Of a stretch of DNA of 5,589 nt, positions 1-5,088 are shown piece after piece. A program made the translations under genes and the position numbers. The DNA is from Chthoniobacteraceae bacterium (GTDB taxonomy: Bacteria; Verrucomicrobiota; Verrucomicrobiia; Chthoniobacterales; Chthoniobacteraceae). The stretch covers positions 1-5,589 of the forward strand of contig CANJYI010000198.1 of NCBI GenBank assembly GCA_947478975.1, in the 5' to 3' direction. The notes below the pieces were generated by a model, which worked only from the letters and a program-made list of their open reading frames with translations, ran no database searches and was not told where the DNA came from. How positions within the stretch are numbered: position 1 is the stretch's first letter; each line of letters opens with the position of its first letter.

Positions 1-1670
1 GCCCCCAGCGGAGTGCGCGTCATCTGAAGCCCATCCTGCACAATCCCGTCACCATACATCTGGAAGGCGCTACCCTCCCGGTCGTAGCACATCTTCCATG
101 GATTGGGAGTGGTGCTCTGCCACTCTGTCCAAAGCCGCCCCGAGCGCGCATCAAACCGATAGGTCGTCGAGTCGATTCCGCGCAGGGGACCGAAGGGCGT
201 CTCAAACTGGGAGCGATGAAACACCCCGTCACACAGAGAAATGTGCCCGAGCGCATCGGTGTTAATCATCCCGCCGTGGTGTGAATCGGTCACATCCACC
301 CCGCGCAACAACTCAATCTGCTCGTCCGCCCGTCCGTCCCCGTCCCGGTCGCGCATGAGCAGCAGCCGTGGCTGTGCGGAAACGACCACCCCCCGCTCGT
401 GGAATGCGATGCCGTCGAGCGCATCAAGGCCGTCTGCAAACACCGTGCATTTGTCGGCCTTCCCATCATGGTCGGTATCCTCAAGCACGAGAATTTTGTC
501 CTCCGGGAGAGCCCCCGGAACGGTGTGCGGCCAAGTCGGCATTGACACCACCCACAACCGGCCGCGCGCGTCGAAGGCCATCTGCACCGGATTTCGCAGT
601 TCAGGAAACTGCTCGTCCGAGGCGAAAAGATTGAGGGCAAAACCGGGGGCGACGGAAATCTCCTGCTGCTGCTCGGCCGCAGGCTTTATCACCCCCAAAA
701 CCGCATCCGGCCTGCTTTTACCCTCAGGCATCGGCGGCAGCGTCGGAACGGGAAAAGAGGCGAAACGTTTTTCCGGGTTGCGGACCAGTTCATGCAAGTC
801 GGCCTCTGCCTGCTCAATCAGTTGGTGGTAGCGAGGCATCTCGGCAGCGTATTCGTCGGGACGTTTCCGCACCCCGTAATACACCACCCCATTTTTCGGA
901 CGGACCACGTCGGCCACATACCTCGCCTTGCGCGCTGCCGCCGGGGCGACCTCGGCGAGGCGGACCGCGTCCACCCGCCCCACAGCCTCCTCCCCCGCCA
1001 GTGCCGCAGCGACAACCCGCCCCATCAATCCACAACCCAGCTCATTGAGGTGAAGTCCGTTGAAGGTCAGCGGTGAGGCAGCCGCATTGTAGGAAGCAAG
1101 ACTCTCGCTGTAGAGGTCCACAAAACCCAGATTCTGCGCCTTGGCCAGCTCGCGGATGACCGCCGCGTACAGCGCCAAATCCCGGTTGCGTGCCGCGACA
1201 TCGACTGCCTTGGGTGCGGAAGCGGCCTCCATTGCCGTCGGGGCCAGCAGCACCACCTGGGCCCCGGGATGAAGCCGCTGCAGTTGCCTCAGAAAGACCT
1301 CCCACTGCGCCTGAAAACCGCTTACCCCTTCCGGCCCGGCAAAGGCTTCGTTCATCCCGAAACCCACCACCACCACTTGAGCCGGCCACCGATCGATAAG
1401 ATTCTTCAAGTGCTCGGCGTACCCCTCGGCCCGCCAACGGTTGCCCACCTCATCGCCCGTCCAGGCGAGGCTCCGCAGCCGCAACTGAAGTTCGGGGTGC
1501 GCCAACTGCACACTCGCCTCCATGCCTCCCTGCTCGAAGAGGCGCTCCACAAGCGAGTTTCCGTAAAACAAGAGAGTCGTCCCCTGCTTTAAGGAAACGC
1601 CTCCGCTGGCATTCGAGAAGGCCAACACCCCACACGCAATGGCGCACATCAGTTTGGATAGAATTCGCAT
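1..1670 (-). CDS. Secreted SGNH/GDSL-hydrolase-like domain fused to PVC-type membrane-bound dehydrogenase propeller (3' end missing)
   Basis: About 556 residues are visible; the C-terminus lies beyond the left edge. Residues 1-22 form a Sec signal peptide (MRILSKLMCAIACGVLAF, then SNASGG; cleavage near 19-21), so the product is exported. Residues 30-220 resemble the SGNH-like domain of PVC proteins: block I FYGNSLVERL with Ser39, block III GFGMNEAF with Asn107, and FNGLHLNE with His207. From about residue 337 (ISVAPGFALNLFASDEQFPE) it follows the Pirellula/Verrucomicrobium dehydrogenase-type beta-propeller family (TIGR02604-like), with LWVVSMPTWPH, Asp-rich loops at 398-406 and 441-449, DSHHGG near 462-467 and FHRSQFETPFGP. 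Full-length relatives are often over 1,000 residues and end in a CxxCH cytochrome c domain, which cannot be checked here. ATG at 1670 was chosen because it gives a clean signal peptide; an in-frame GTG at 1754 would add 28 residues. No good SD is seen. The substrate is unknown; a role in periplasmic sugar or polysaccharide oxidation is only inference. Family placement is confident. Confidence 0.9.
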   Translation of the reverse strand, partial: MRILSKLMCAIACGVLAFSNASGGVSLKQGTTLLFYGNSLVERLFEQGGMEASVQLAHPELQLRLRSLAWTGDEVGNRWRAEGYAEHLKNLIDRWPAQVVVVGFGMNEAFAGPEGVSGFQAQWEVFLRQLQRLHPGAQVVLLAPTAMEAASAPKAVDVAARNRDLALYAAVIRELAKAQNLGFVDLYSESLASYNAAASPLTFNGLHLNELGCGLMGRVVAAALAGEEAVGRVDAVRLAEVAPAAARKARYVADVVRPKNGVVYYGVRKRPDEYAAEMPRYHQLIEQAEADLHELVRNPEKRFASFPVPTLPPMPEGKSRPDAVLGVIKPAAEQQQEISVAPGFALNLFASDEQFPELRNPVQMAFDARGRLWVVSMPTWPHTVPGALPEDKILVLEDTDHDGKADKCTVFADGLDALDGIAFHERGVVVSAQPRLLLMRDRDGDGRADEQIELLRGVDVTDSHHGGMINTDALGHISLCDGVFHRSQFETPFGPLRGIDSTTYRFDARSGRLWTEWQSTTPNPWKMCYDREGSAFQMYGDGIVQDGLQMTRTPLG

Positions 1671-1816
1671 AAAGAGAAAGGAACCGGCCCACACACCGGG
1701 CAAGAGAAAAAACAGTGTCGAGAAAACCCTCTGCCAACGCAACCAGGCAGCCACGTTTGAGGGCTACAACCGCGCTCTGGACAAACAGAGGGATCAAGGA
1801 GACTCAAGGGGTGGGC
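1671..1816. other. Intergenic stretch between rpmA terminator and the propeller gene
   Basis: These 146 bases separate the ribosomal-operon terminator from the start of the secreted propeller protein. In the minus-strand direction the stretch is T-rich close to the start codon, with no purine-rich SD and no promoter hexamer pair I would defend. Because the upstream terminator is strong, the propeller gene must carry its own promoter somewhere here. Short open frames through the stretch in other frames show no protein-family resemblance. Confidence 0.5.
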
Positions 1817-1847
1817 AAAAAAAAACCGCATCCGAAGATGCGGTTTT
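1817..1847 (-). terminator. Rho-independent terminator of rplU-rpmA with UUCG tetraloop
   Basis: Read on the minus strand, an 11-bp stem (AAAACCGCATC paired with GATGCGGTTTT) is closed by a TTCG loop. The RNA therefore contains the exceptionally stable C(UUCG)G tetraloop. The stem runs directly into a tract of nine T (plus-strand A at 1817-1825). It lies 22 bases past the rpmA stop codon, the expected place for the end of the operon. Read on the plus strand it has only four T after the stem, so it is mainly a one-way terminator. Confidence 0.93.
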
Positions 1848-1869
1848 CAAACTGGAATGTGATGCAGCT

Positions 1870-2136
1870 CTAGTTGGCAGCAACAGAGGCCACCACTGGG
1901 TCAACATTCACGCGCCGTCCTTCGCGGTCAAAGCGTACGTGACCGTCCACCAAGGCGAAAATCGTGTAATCCCGGCCGAGGCCGACATTCTTGCCCGGAG
2001 TGAACTTCGTGCCACGCTGCCTGATGATAATGTTACCGGCAATGACGGTCTCGCTACCAAACTTCTTTACACCGAGACGCTTGCTGTCGCTGTCGCGGCC
2101 GTTCTTGACTGAGCCCTGTCCCTTTTTATGAGCCAT
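1870..2136 (-). CDS. rpmA: 50S ribosomal protein L27
   Basis: This 88-residue protein is bacterial L27 of the large ribosomal subunit, whose N-terminal tail reaches the peptidyl-transferase centre and helps place tRNA. The start MAHKKGQGSVKNGRDSDSKR, the core GNIIIRQRGTKFTPGKNVG and the segment DYTIFALVDGHVRFDR follow the family closely, and the length is typical. It begins directly with MAHKKG, so it lacks the cleaved N-terminal extension seen in Firmicutes L27. The start is fixed by the conserved N-terminus. No clear SD precedes it; the upstream bases are TTATTTT, so translation may be coupled to or helped by rplU, which ends 41 bp earlier. It is the last gene of the rplU-rpmA operon and is followed at once by a strong terminator. 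The obgE gene that often follows rpmA is absent here. Confidence 0.98.
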   Translation of the reverse strand: MAHKKGQGSVKNGRDSDSKRLGVKKFGSETVIAGNIIIRQRGTKFTPGKNVGLGRDYTIFALVDGHVRFDREGRRVNVDPVVASVAAN

Positions 2137-2177
2137 AAAATAAGCTGTGCTGGTTGTGAAATTATCTGGAAAGAGGA

Positions 2178-2489
2178 CTAGCCCTTGATGCCAGTGATCT
2201 TCAAACGGGTCAGTCGGCGGCGATGACCGACAGTCCGGTGGTAACCCTTCCGGCGGCGGTACTTGTAAGCCAACACCTTCTCGCCCTTGTACTGGCGGTC
2301 CACCTCAGCCTCGACGGTTGCGTGCTGAACTTCCTGCCCAACCTTGACAGAGGCTCCCTCTGCCACCATGAGCACTTCAGAGAAAACCACATGGTCTCCC
2401 TCACTGTGATCGAGCTTCTCCACGTCAATGACGTCACCCTGAGACACTCGGTACTGTTTACCGCCGGTTTTGAAAATCGCGTAAGACAT
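2178..2489 (-). CDS. rplU: 50S ribosomal protein L21
   Basis: This 103-residue protein is bacterial L21, which binds 23S rRNA in the large subunit. It starts MSYAIFKTGGKQYRVSQGD, a near-diagnostic L21 N-terminus, and has the basic C-terminal segment YKYRRRKGYHRTVGHRR followed by LTRLKITGIKG. Length matches the family. I place the start at 2489 rather than at the upstream in-frame ATG at 2531: the family begins at this methionine, and an AAGGG Shine-Dalgarno sequence sits 8 bases before it. The extra 14 residues from the upstream start have no counterpart in L21. It is the first gene of the rplU-rpmA operon. A small hairpin in its leader pairs with the SD and could modulate initiation. Confidence 0.98.
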   Translation of the reverse strand: MSYAIFKTGGKQYRVSQGDVIDVEKLDHSEGDHVVFSEVLMVAEGASVKVGQEVQHATVEAEVDRQYKGEKVLAYKYRRRKGYHRTVGHRRRLTRLKITGIKG

Positions 2490-2497
2490 AAAACAAA

Positions 2498-2511
2498 CCC
2501 TTTTTGAAGGG
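2498..2511 (-). promoter_or_regulatory. rplU ribosome binding site inside a small hairpin
   Basis: On the minus strand, CCCTT (2507-2511) is followed by the loop CAAA and then AAGGG (2498-2502), giving a 5-bp stem with a 4-base loop. The AAGGG arm is also the best Shine-Dalgarno match for rplU, with an 8-base spacer to the ATG. If the hairpin forms in the mRNA it would mask the SD. The SD call is fairly safe. A regulatory role for the hairpin is inference, as the stem is short. Confidence 0.5.
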
Positions 2512-2517
2512 GCGTGG

Positions 2518-2546
2518 AAAATGCCAGACACTCACCTGAATGACAA
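2518..2546 (-). promoter_or_regulatory. Candidate sigma70-like promoter for rplU-rpmA
   Basis: On the minus strand, TTGTCA (2541-2546, five of six matches to the -35 consensus) is followed after 17 bases by CATTTT (2518-2523, only three of six matches to the -10 consensus). Position and spacing are right for a promoter giving a short rplU leader of about 20-25 bases. The -10 is poor, so this is tentative. No obvious terminator separates the upstream kinase gene from rplU, so read-through is also possible. Confidence 0.3.
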
Positions 2547-2580
2547 GCACCTTTTGAAGATTTTCTGCCAGCAAATGGTT

Positions 2581-2602
2581 CCCTCCCCGAAAGTCCCCGC
2601 CC
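2581..2602 (-). other. G-quadruplex-capable tract between kinase gene and rplU
   Basis: On the minus strand four G-runs of at least three (GGG, GGGG, GGGG, GGG) are separated by loops C, ACTTTC and A, fitting the G3+N1-7 motif. Further G-runs (GGG, GGGG) lie just upstream toward the kinase stop codon. The minus strand is the sense strand here, so both the DNA and any kinase read-through RNA could fold. Formation in vivo is not shown. Confidence 0.5.
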
Positions 2603-2626
2603 GCAGCGCCTCCGCCCCTGCCCTTC

Positions 2627-4237
2627 TCACTCAACCTTTACCGCTGCCTGCAATGCCTTCCGCAGGCCGCTTGCGGTGACGGGCTTGCTGAGAAGCAGAT
2701 CCACCCCCTCCGGATTCCCCCCCTTCGCACGCATCTCGTCTCCAAAGCCGCTCAACAGAATAAAAGGCACACGCAAATTCCGGCGCCGCATCTCGGCCGC
2801 GATCTGGGAACCGGTCATCGCGGGCATGGACTGATCTGAAATCACCAGATCCCAGTGCCCTTCGGAAAGTTTGAGCAACGCCTCCGCCCCGTCAGCCACA
2901 GGGAGGGCAAAGTGTCCCTCCGCCTCAAGCATCTCGGCGATGAGCTGCCGGATGATCTCCTGATCGTCGACAATGAGAATCCGCAAAGACCGCTGGCTGA
3001 CATTCCGCTCGGGCTCGGGCTCGGCATGCACTGCGCTGGTTCCCGGCAAAGTCAGAGTAAAAACCGAACCGTTCCCCTTGCTGCTTTTTATCCCGATCGC
3101 CCCCCCATACCGCTGCACAAACCCGTACACCGCCGCCAGCCCCAGACCCGTTCCCTGCTGCCCTTTGGTTGTGTAAAACGGCTCCAGACACCTGCTGCAT
3201 TCCTCCTCGCTCATCCCCACCCCTGTATCCCCCACCTCGATCCGAATCCGCCCGTCCTCAGAGCTGGTACTAAACTTCAAAGCCCCACCTTCAGGCATGG
3301 CGTCAACTGCATTAAATATCAGATTAGTAAGCACCTCCCGCAACTCCGGCGGGTGTCCCAAAAACGGCAGTACCGGATGCAGATCCATTCCCACCTCGAT
3401 CTGAACGCCCTCAGACCGGCATTTATCCCTCCAGCGGGGCGCGGTGAGCACCACCGCCTGCTGGATGGCCAGATTTACATCCACAGGCACGCGCAGCTCG
3501 TCCTGATCCGCAGGCCGGTAAAAGTCGCGCAGCCTTGCCACAACGTGCGAGGCGTCCTCGGCCGCTGCCATCAAGTGCTTGAACTGCTCCCGCTCCCGCT
3601 CCGGGGCATCCTGTTCAAAAAAGGGCGACAGCAGCTCGCCGTAGCCCAGCACCATCGTGAGCGCGTTGTTAAAGTCGTGGGCAATCCCGCTGGCCATCAT
3701 TCCCAGCGCGCGCAGGCGCTCCTGTTTGACCAGCTGTTCCTGTGCGGCCTTGAGCTGCCCCAGGGTGTCCTCGAGCTGGACGGTGCGCTCGCGCACCAAC
3801 CGCTCCAATTCCTCGTTTTGCCGCTGCAACTCAAGGTGCAGAAAACGCGTCTCCAGAAGGTTCCGTATCCGCAACAGCACCTCGTCCGGATCGATGGGCT
3901 TGGTCAGAAAGTCATGCGCCCCCTTGCTGAGGGCGCGCTGGCGGGTTTCGTAGGTGATGTCCGCCGTGAGCACCAGCACCGGCAGATACTCGTCTGGAGG
4001 GAGACTTGCCTTGATCTGGGAGAGCAATGCGAAACCATCAAGCTGTGGCATGTGCAGATCCAGCAGAACAATGTCCGGCCGCTCGGCCAGAAAAACACCG
4101 AGCGCCTTGCGTGGGTCCGTCACACTGAAAACCGGGCCGGCCTTCGCCAACTCCAAAAGGCGCTCCAAGAGGCGCACGTTGGAAGCCTCATCGTCCACGA
4201 TGAGAAACTTCGCCCTGCTGAGTGCCTTTTGGAGCAT
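2627..4237 (-). CDS. Cytoplasmic REC-HisKA-HATPase-REC hybrid histidine kinase
   Basis: This 536-residue two-component signalling protein has two receiver domains flanking a kinase core. REC1 spans about 10-128: acidic pair Asp15-Asp16, phospho-acceptor Asp60 in LLDLHMP, Thr91 and Lys113 in LTKP. A predicted coiled coil spans about 130-172. The HisKA domain follows, with the H-box MMASGIAHDFNNAL and phospho-acceptor His187. The ATPase domain shows N-box NLIFNAVDAMPEGG (Asn309), G1 box GDTGVGM (Asp337), F box EPFYTTK and G2 box GTGLGL. REC2 spans about 417-533: Asp424-Asp425, Asp468 in ISDQSMP, Ser496 and Lys518 in LSKP. Every catalytic residue I looked for is present, so both receivers and the kinase look active. 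There is no transmembrane segment, signal peptide or DNA-binding domain. It probably takes phosphate from another kinase through REC1 and passes it on through REC2 or a partner outside the window. The H-box resembles NtrB-type kinases. The ATG at 4237 is the first start codon after an upstream stop in this frame. The stimulus is unknown. Confidence 0.96.
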   Translation of the reverse strand: MLQKALSRAKFLIVDDEASNVRLLERLLELAKAGPVFSVTDPRKALGVFLAERPDIVLLDLHMPQLDGFALLSQIKASLPPDEYLPVLVLTADITYETRQRALSKGAHDFLTKPIDPDEVLLRIRNLLETRFLHLELQRQNEELERLVRERTVQLEDTLGQLKAAQEQLVKQERLRALGMMASGIAHDFNNALTMVLGYGELLSPFFEQDAPEREREQFKHLMAAAEDASHVVARLRDFYRPADQDELRVPVDVNLAIQQAVVLTAPRWRDKCRSEGVQIEVGMDLHPVLPFLGHPPELREVLTNLIFNAVDAMPEGGALKFSTSSEDGRIRIEVGDTGVGMSEEECSRCLEPFYTTKGQQGTGLGLAAVYGFVQRYGGAIGIKSSKGNGSVFTLTLPGTSAVHAEPEPERNVSQRSLRILIVDDQEIIRQLIAEMLEAEGHFALPVADGAEALLKLSEGHWDLVISDQSMPAMTGSQIAAEMRRRNLRVPFILLSGFGDEMRAKGGNPEGVDLLLSKPVTASGLRKALQAAVKVE

Positions 4238-4278
4238 TCCCCACCCATAGCAGGCTCGAGGCCAAAACCGAAAAATGC

Positions 4279-4308
4279 TTCATCAATTCCAGCGGAGAGC
4301 CGTAAAAT
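4279..4308 (+). promoter_or_regulatory. Weak candidate promoter for ubiE
   Basis: TAAAAT at 4303-4308 matches five of six bases of the -10 consensus. The best upstream partner, TTCATC at 4279-4284 with an 18-base spacer, matches only three of six -35 bases. It is the only plausible -10 element in this divergent region on the plus strand. It would put the transcript start at about 4315, where a hairpin begins. Confidence 0.28.
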
Positions 4309-4314
4309 CTACGA

Positions 4315-4330
4315 CCGCCGCACACGGCGG
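4315..4330 (+). other. GC hairpin in the ubiE leader
   Basis: CCGCCG (4315-4320) and CGGCGG (4325-4330) are perfectly complementary around a CACA loop, giving a 6-bp all-GC stem 36 bases before the ubiE start codon. No T-run follows, so it is not an intrinsic terminator. It could be a 5' mRNA-stabilising structure or a protein-binding dyad; the sequence cannot decide which. Confidence 0.45.
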
Positions 4331-4355
4331 CTTTCCAAACTCGCCCCAAGGCCCG

Positions 4356-4359
4356 AAGG
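4356..4359 (+). promoter_or_regulatory. ubiE ribosome binding site
   Basis: AAGG lies 7 bases before the ATG at 4367. It supports that start over any longer reading, because the frame stays open for about 1.5 kb upstream but only shadows the kinase gene there. Confidence 0.6.
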
Positions 4360-4366
4360 TCAACCC

Positions 4367-5056
4367 ATGGCTTTGGATGGTTCCATTCAGTCCCACCGGG
4401 TGCGTGCGTATTTTTCCCGGATCGCTTCCCGCTACGACCTGGCCAACCACCTGCTCAGCGGAGGTTGCGACGTGCTCTGGCGCATTGCAGCCGCGGGCAA
4501 GGTTCAAAAATGGCAGCCCCGGACAATTCTAGATCTGGCCACTGGCAGCGGCGACCTTGCGCGCACCCTTCAACGCGCCTGCCCCGACGCCCTGCTGGTG
4601 GGAGCAGATTTCTGTGAGCCCATGCTGCAGGTGGCCCGCGACAAGAACATCCCCCATCTGACGGTGGCGGACGCCCTCCAGCTTCCCTTCGCCGACGGCG
4701 CCTTTGACACGGTGACAGTGGCCTTCGGCCTTCGGAACATGGCTTCCTGGACGCACGCCTTGTCTGAAATACAGAGGGTGCTCTCCCCAGGAGGCCACCT
4801 ACTCATCCTTGATTTCGGCCTACCCACGCCCCCGTTGCTGCATCTTTACCGATTTTACCTGCACAACGTTCTGCCCTTTCTTGCCTCCCTGCTGACGGGC
4901 GAGCGTTCCGCCTACGACTATCTCGCCGACTCCATTGAATCCTTCCCAAACGCGGACGCAATGTGCGGACGCTTGGAAGCCGCGGGGTATCAAGATGCGC
5001 ACTACACCCCCCTCCTTGGGGGGGTTACCGCCATTTATACCGCAACGCGCCCCTAG
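4367..5056 (+). CDS. ubiE: Demethylmenaquinone / 2-methoxy-6-polyprenyl-benzoquinol C-methyltransferase (UbiE/MenG)
   Basis: This 229-residue class I SAM-dependent methyltransferase performs the ring C-methylation of menaquinone (MenG) or ubiquinone (UbiE) synthesis. Menaquinone is the likelier product for this kind of organism, but that is inference. The N-terminal block YFSRIASRYDLANHLLSGG (near 15-33) corresponds to the family signature, followed by WR. SAM motif I is ILDLATGSGDLA (54-65), GADF (79-82) marks the acidic end of strand 2, LPFADGAFDTVTVAFGLRNM (106-125) is the family's mid-domain block, and VLSPGGHLLILDF (138-150) is the second signature. Length matches UbiE/MenG. Two signature positions differ from the classical pattern YDxMN...SxxxHxxW: Ala26 replaces Met and Asp35 replaces His. 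The start was chosen by family N-terminus and SD. The frame is open far upstream, so automated calling could produce a false 733-residue protein. It probably shares a transcript with the downstream TauE-like gene, 32 bp away. Confidence 0.96.
   Translation: MALDGSIQSHRVRAYFSRIASRYDLANHLLSGGCDVLWRIAAAGKVQKWQPRTILDLATGSGDLARTLQRACPDALLVGADFCEPMLQVARDKNIPHLTVADALQLPFADGAFDTVTVAFGLRNMASWTHALSEIQRVLSPGGHLLILDFGLPTPPLLHLYRFYLHNVLPFLASLLTGERSAYDYLADSIESFPNADAMCGRLEAAGYQDAHYTPLLGGVTAIYTATRP
5007..5024 (+). repeat. C6/G7 inverted repeat inside the ubiE 3' end
   Basis: A run of six C (5007-5012) and a run of seven G (5018-5024) flank the 5-base loop TCCTT, giving a 6-bp all-GC stem within the codons for the C-terminal TPLLGG segment. 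Both homopolymers are also potential slippage sites. The protein sequence here fits the family, so the repeat may simply follow from codon choice. Confidence 0.6.
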
Positions 5057-5066
5057 CCAGGGCGCG
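5046..5066 (+). other. GC hairpin with the ubiE stop codon in its loop
   Basis: CGCGCCC (5046-5052) and GGGCGCG (5060-5066) form a perfect 7-bp GC stem around the loop CTAGCCA, which contains the ubiE stop codon TAG (5054-5056). The bases after it, CTGTTTCTTCC, are only moderately T-rich. It could be a leaky terminator, a processing or stability element, or an element linking translation of the two genes. The hairpin itself is clear; its function is inference. Confidence 0.6.
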
Positions 5067-5088
5067 CTGTTTCTTCCCGCAAACACGC

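Larger units (their letters stand above)
4238..4366. other. Divergent intergenic region between hybrid kinase and ubiE
   Basis: These 129 bases must hold the promoters of both the leftward kinase gene and the rightward ubiE gene. On the plus strand I see TAAAAT (4303-4308), a hairpin and an SD before ubiE. For the kinase there is a G-rich stretch right before its ATG but no convincing hexamer pair. No repeat or recognisable operator was found. Confidence 0.6.

Noticed and set aside
241..1592. Several 65-200-codon frames on both strands over the left third
   Set aside because: All are out-of-frame shadows of the open minus-strand gene from 1670 to the left edge, which shows continuous family similarity.
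1..1670. Lipoprotein signal (Cys9 or Cys13 as lipobox)
   Set aside because: The residues before either Cys do not form a good L-[AS]-[GA]-C lipobox, and the hydrophobic region would be too short.
1671..1754. GTG at 1754 as start of the secreted propeller protein
   Set aside because: It gives two tandem hydrophobic stretches and no better SD; ATG at 1670 yields a normal signal peptide.
1639..2112. 157-codon plus-strand frame across the terminator and rpmA
   Set aside because: It crosses a strong terminator and reads antisense through rpmA; no family resemblance in its translation.
2490..2531. Longer rplU start at 2531
   Set aside because: It adds 14 residues not found in L21 and would place the AAGGG SD inside the coding region; MSYAIF at 2489 is the conserved start.
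4276..4292. GG-N10-GC spacing on the minus strand, suggesting a sigma54 promoter for the kinase
   Set aside because: Only the spaced GG and GC and a few flanking bases match; the conserved TTGC and CACG parts are poor, and such spacing occurs often by chance.
2855..4366. Antisense open frame upstream of ubiE as a real coding region
   Set aside because: It lies codon-aligned opposite a kinase gene with all its motifs, its own translation shows no domain, and the SD and family N-terminus place the ubiE start at 4367.
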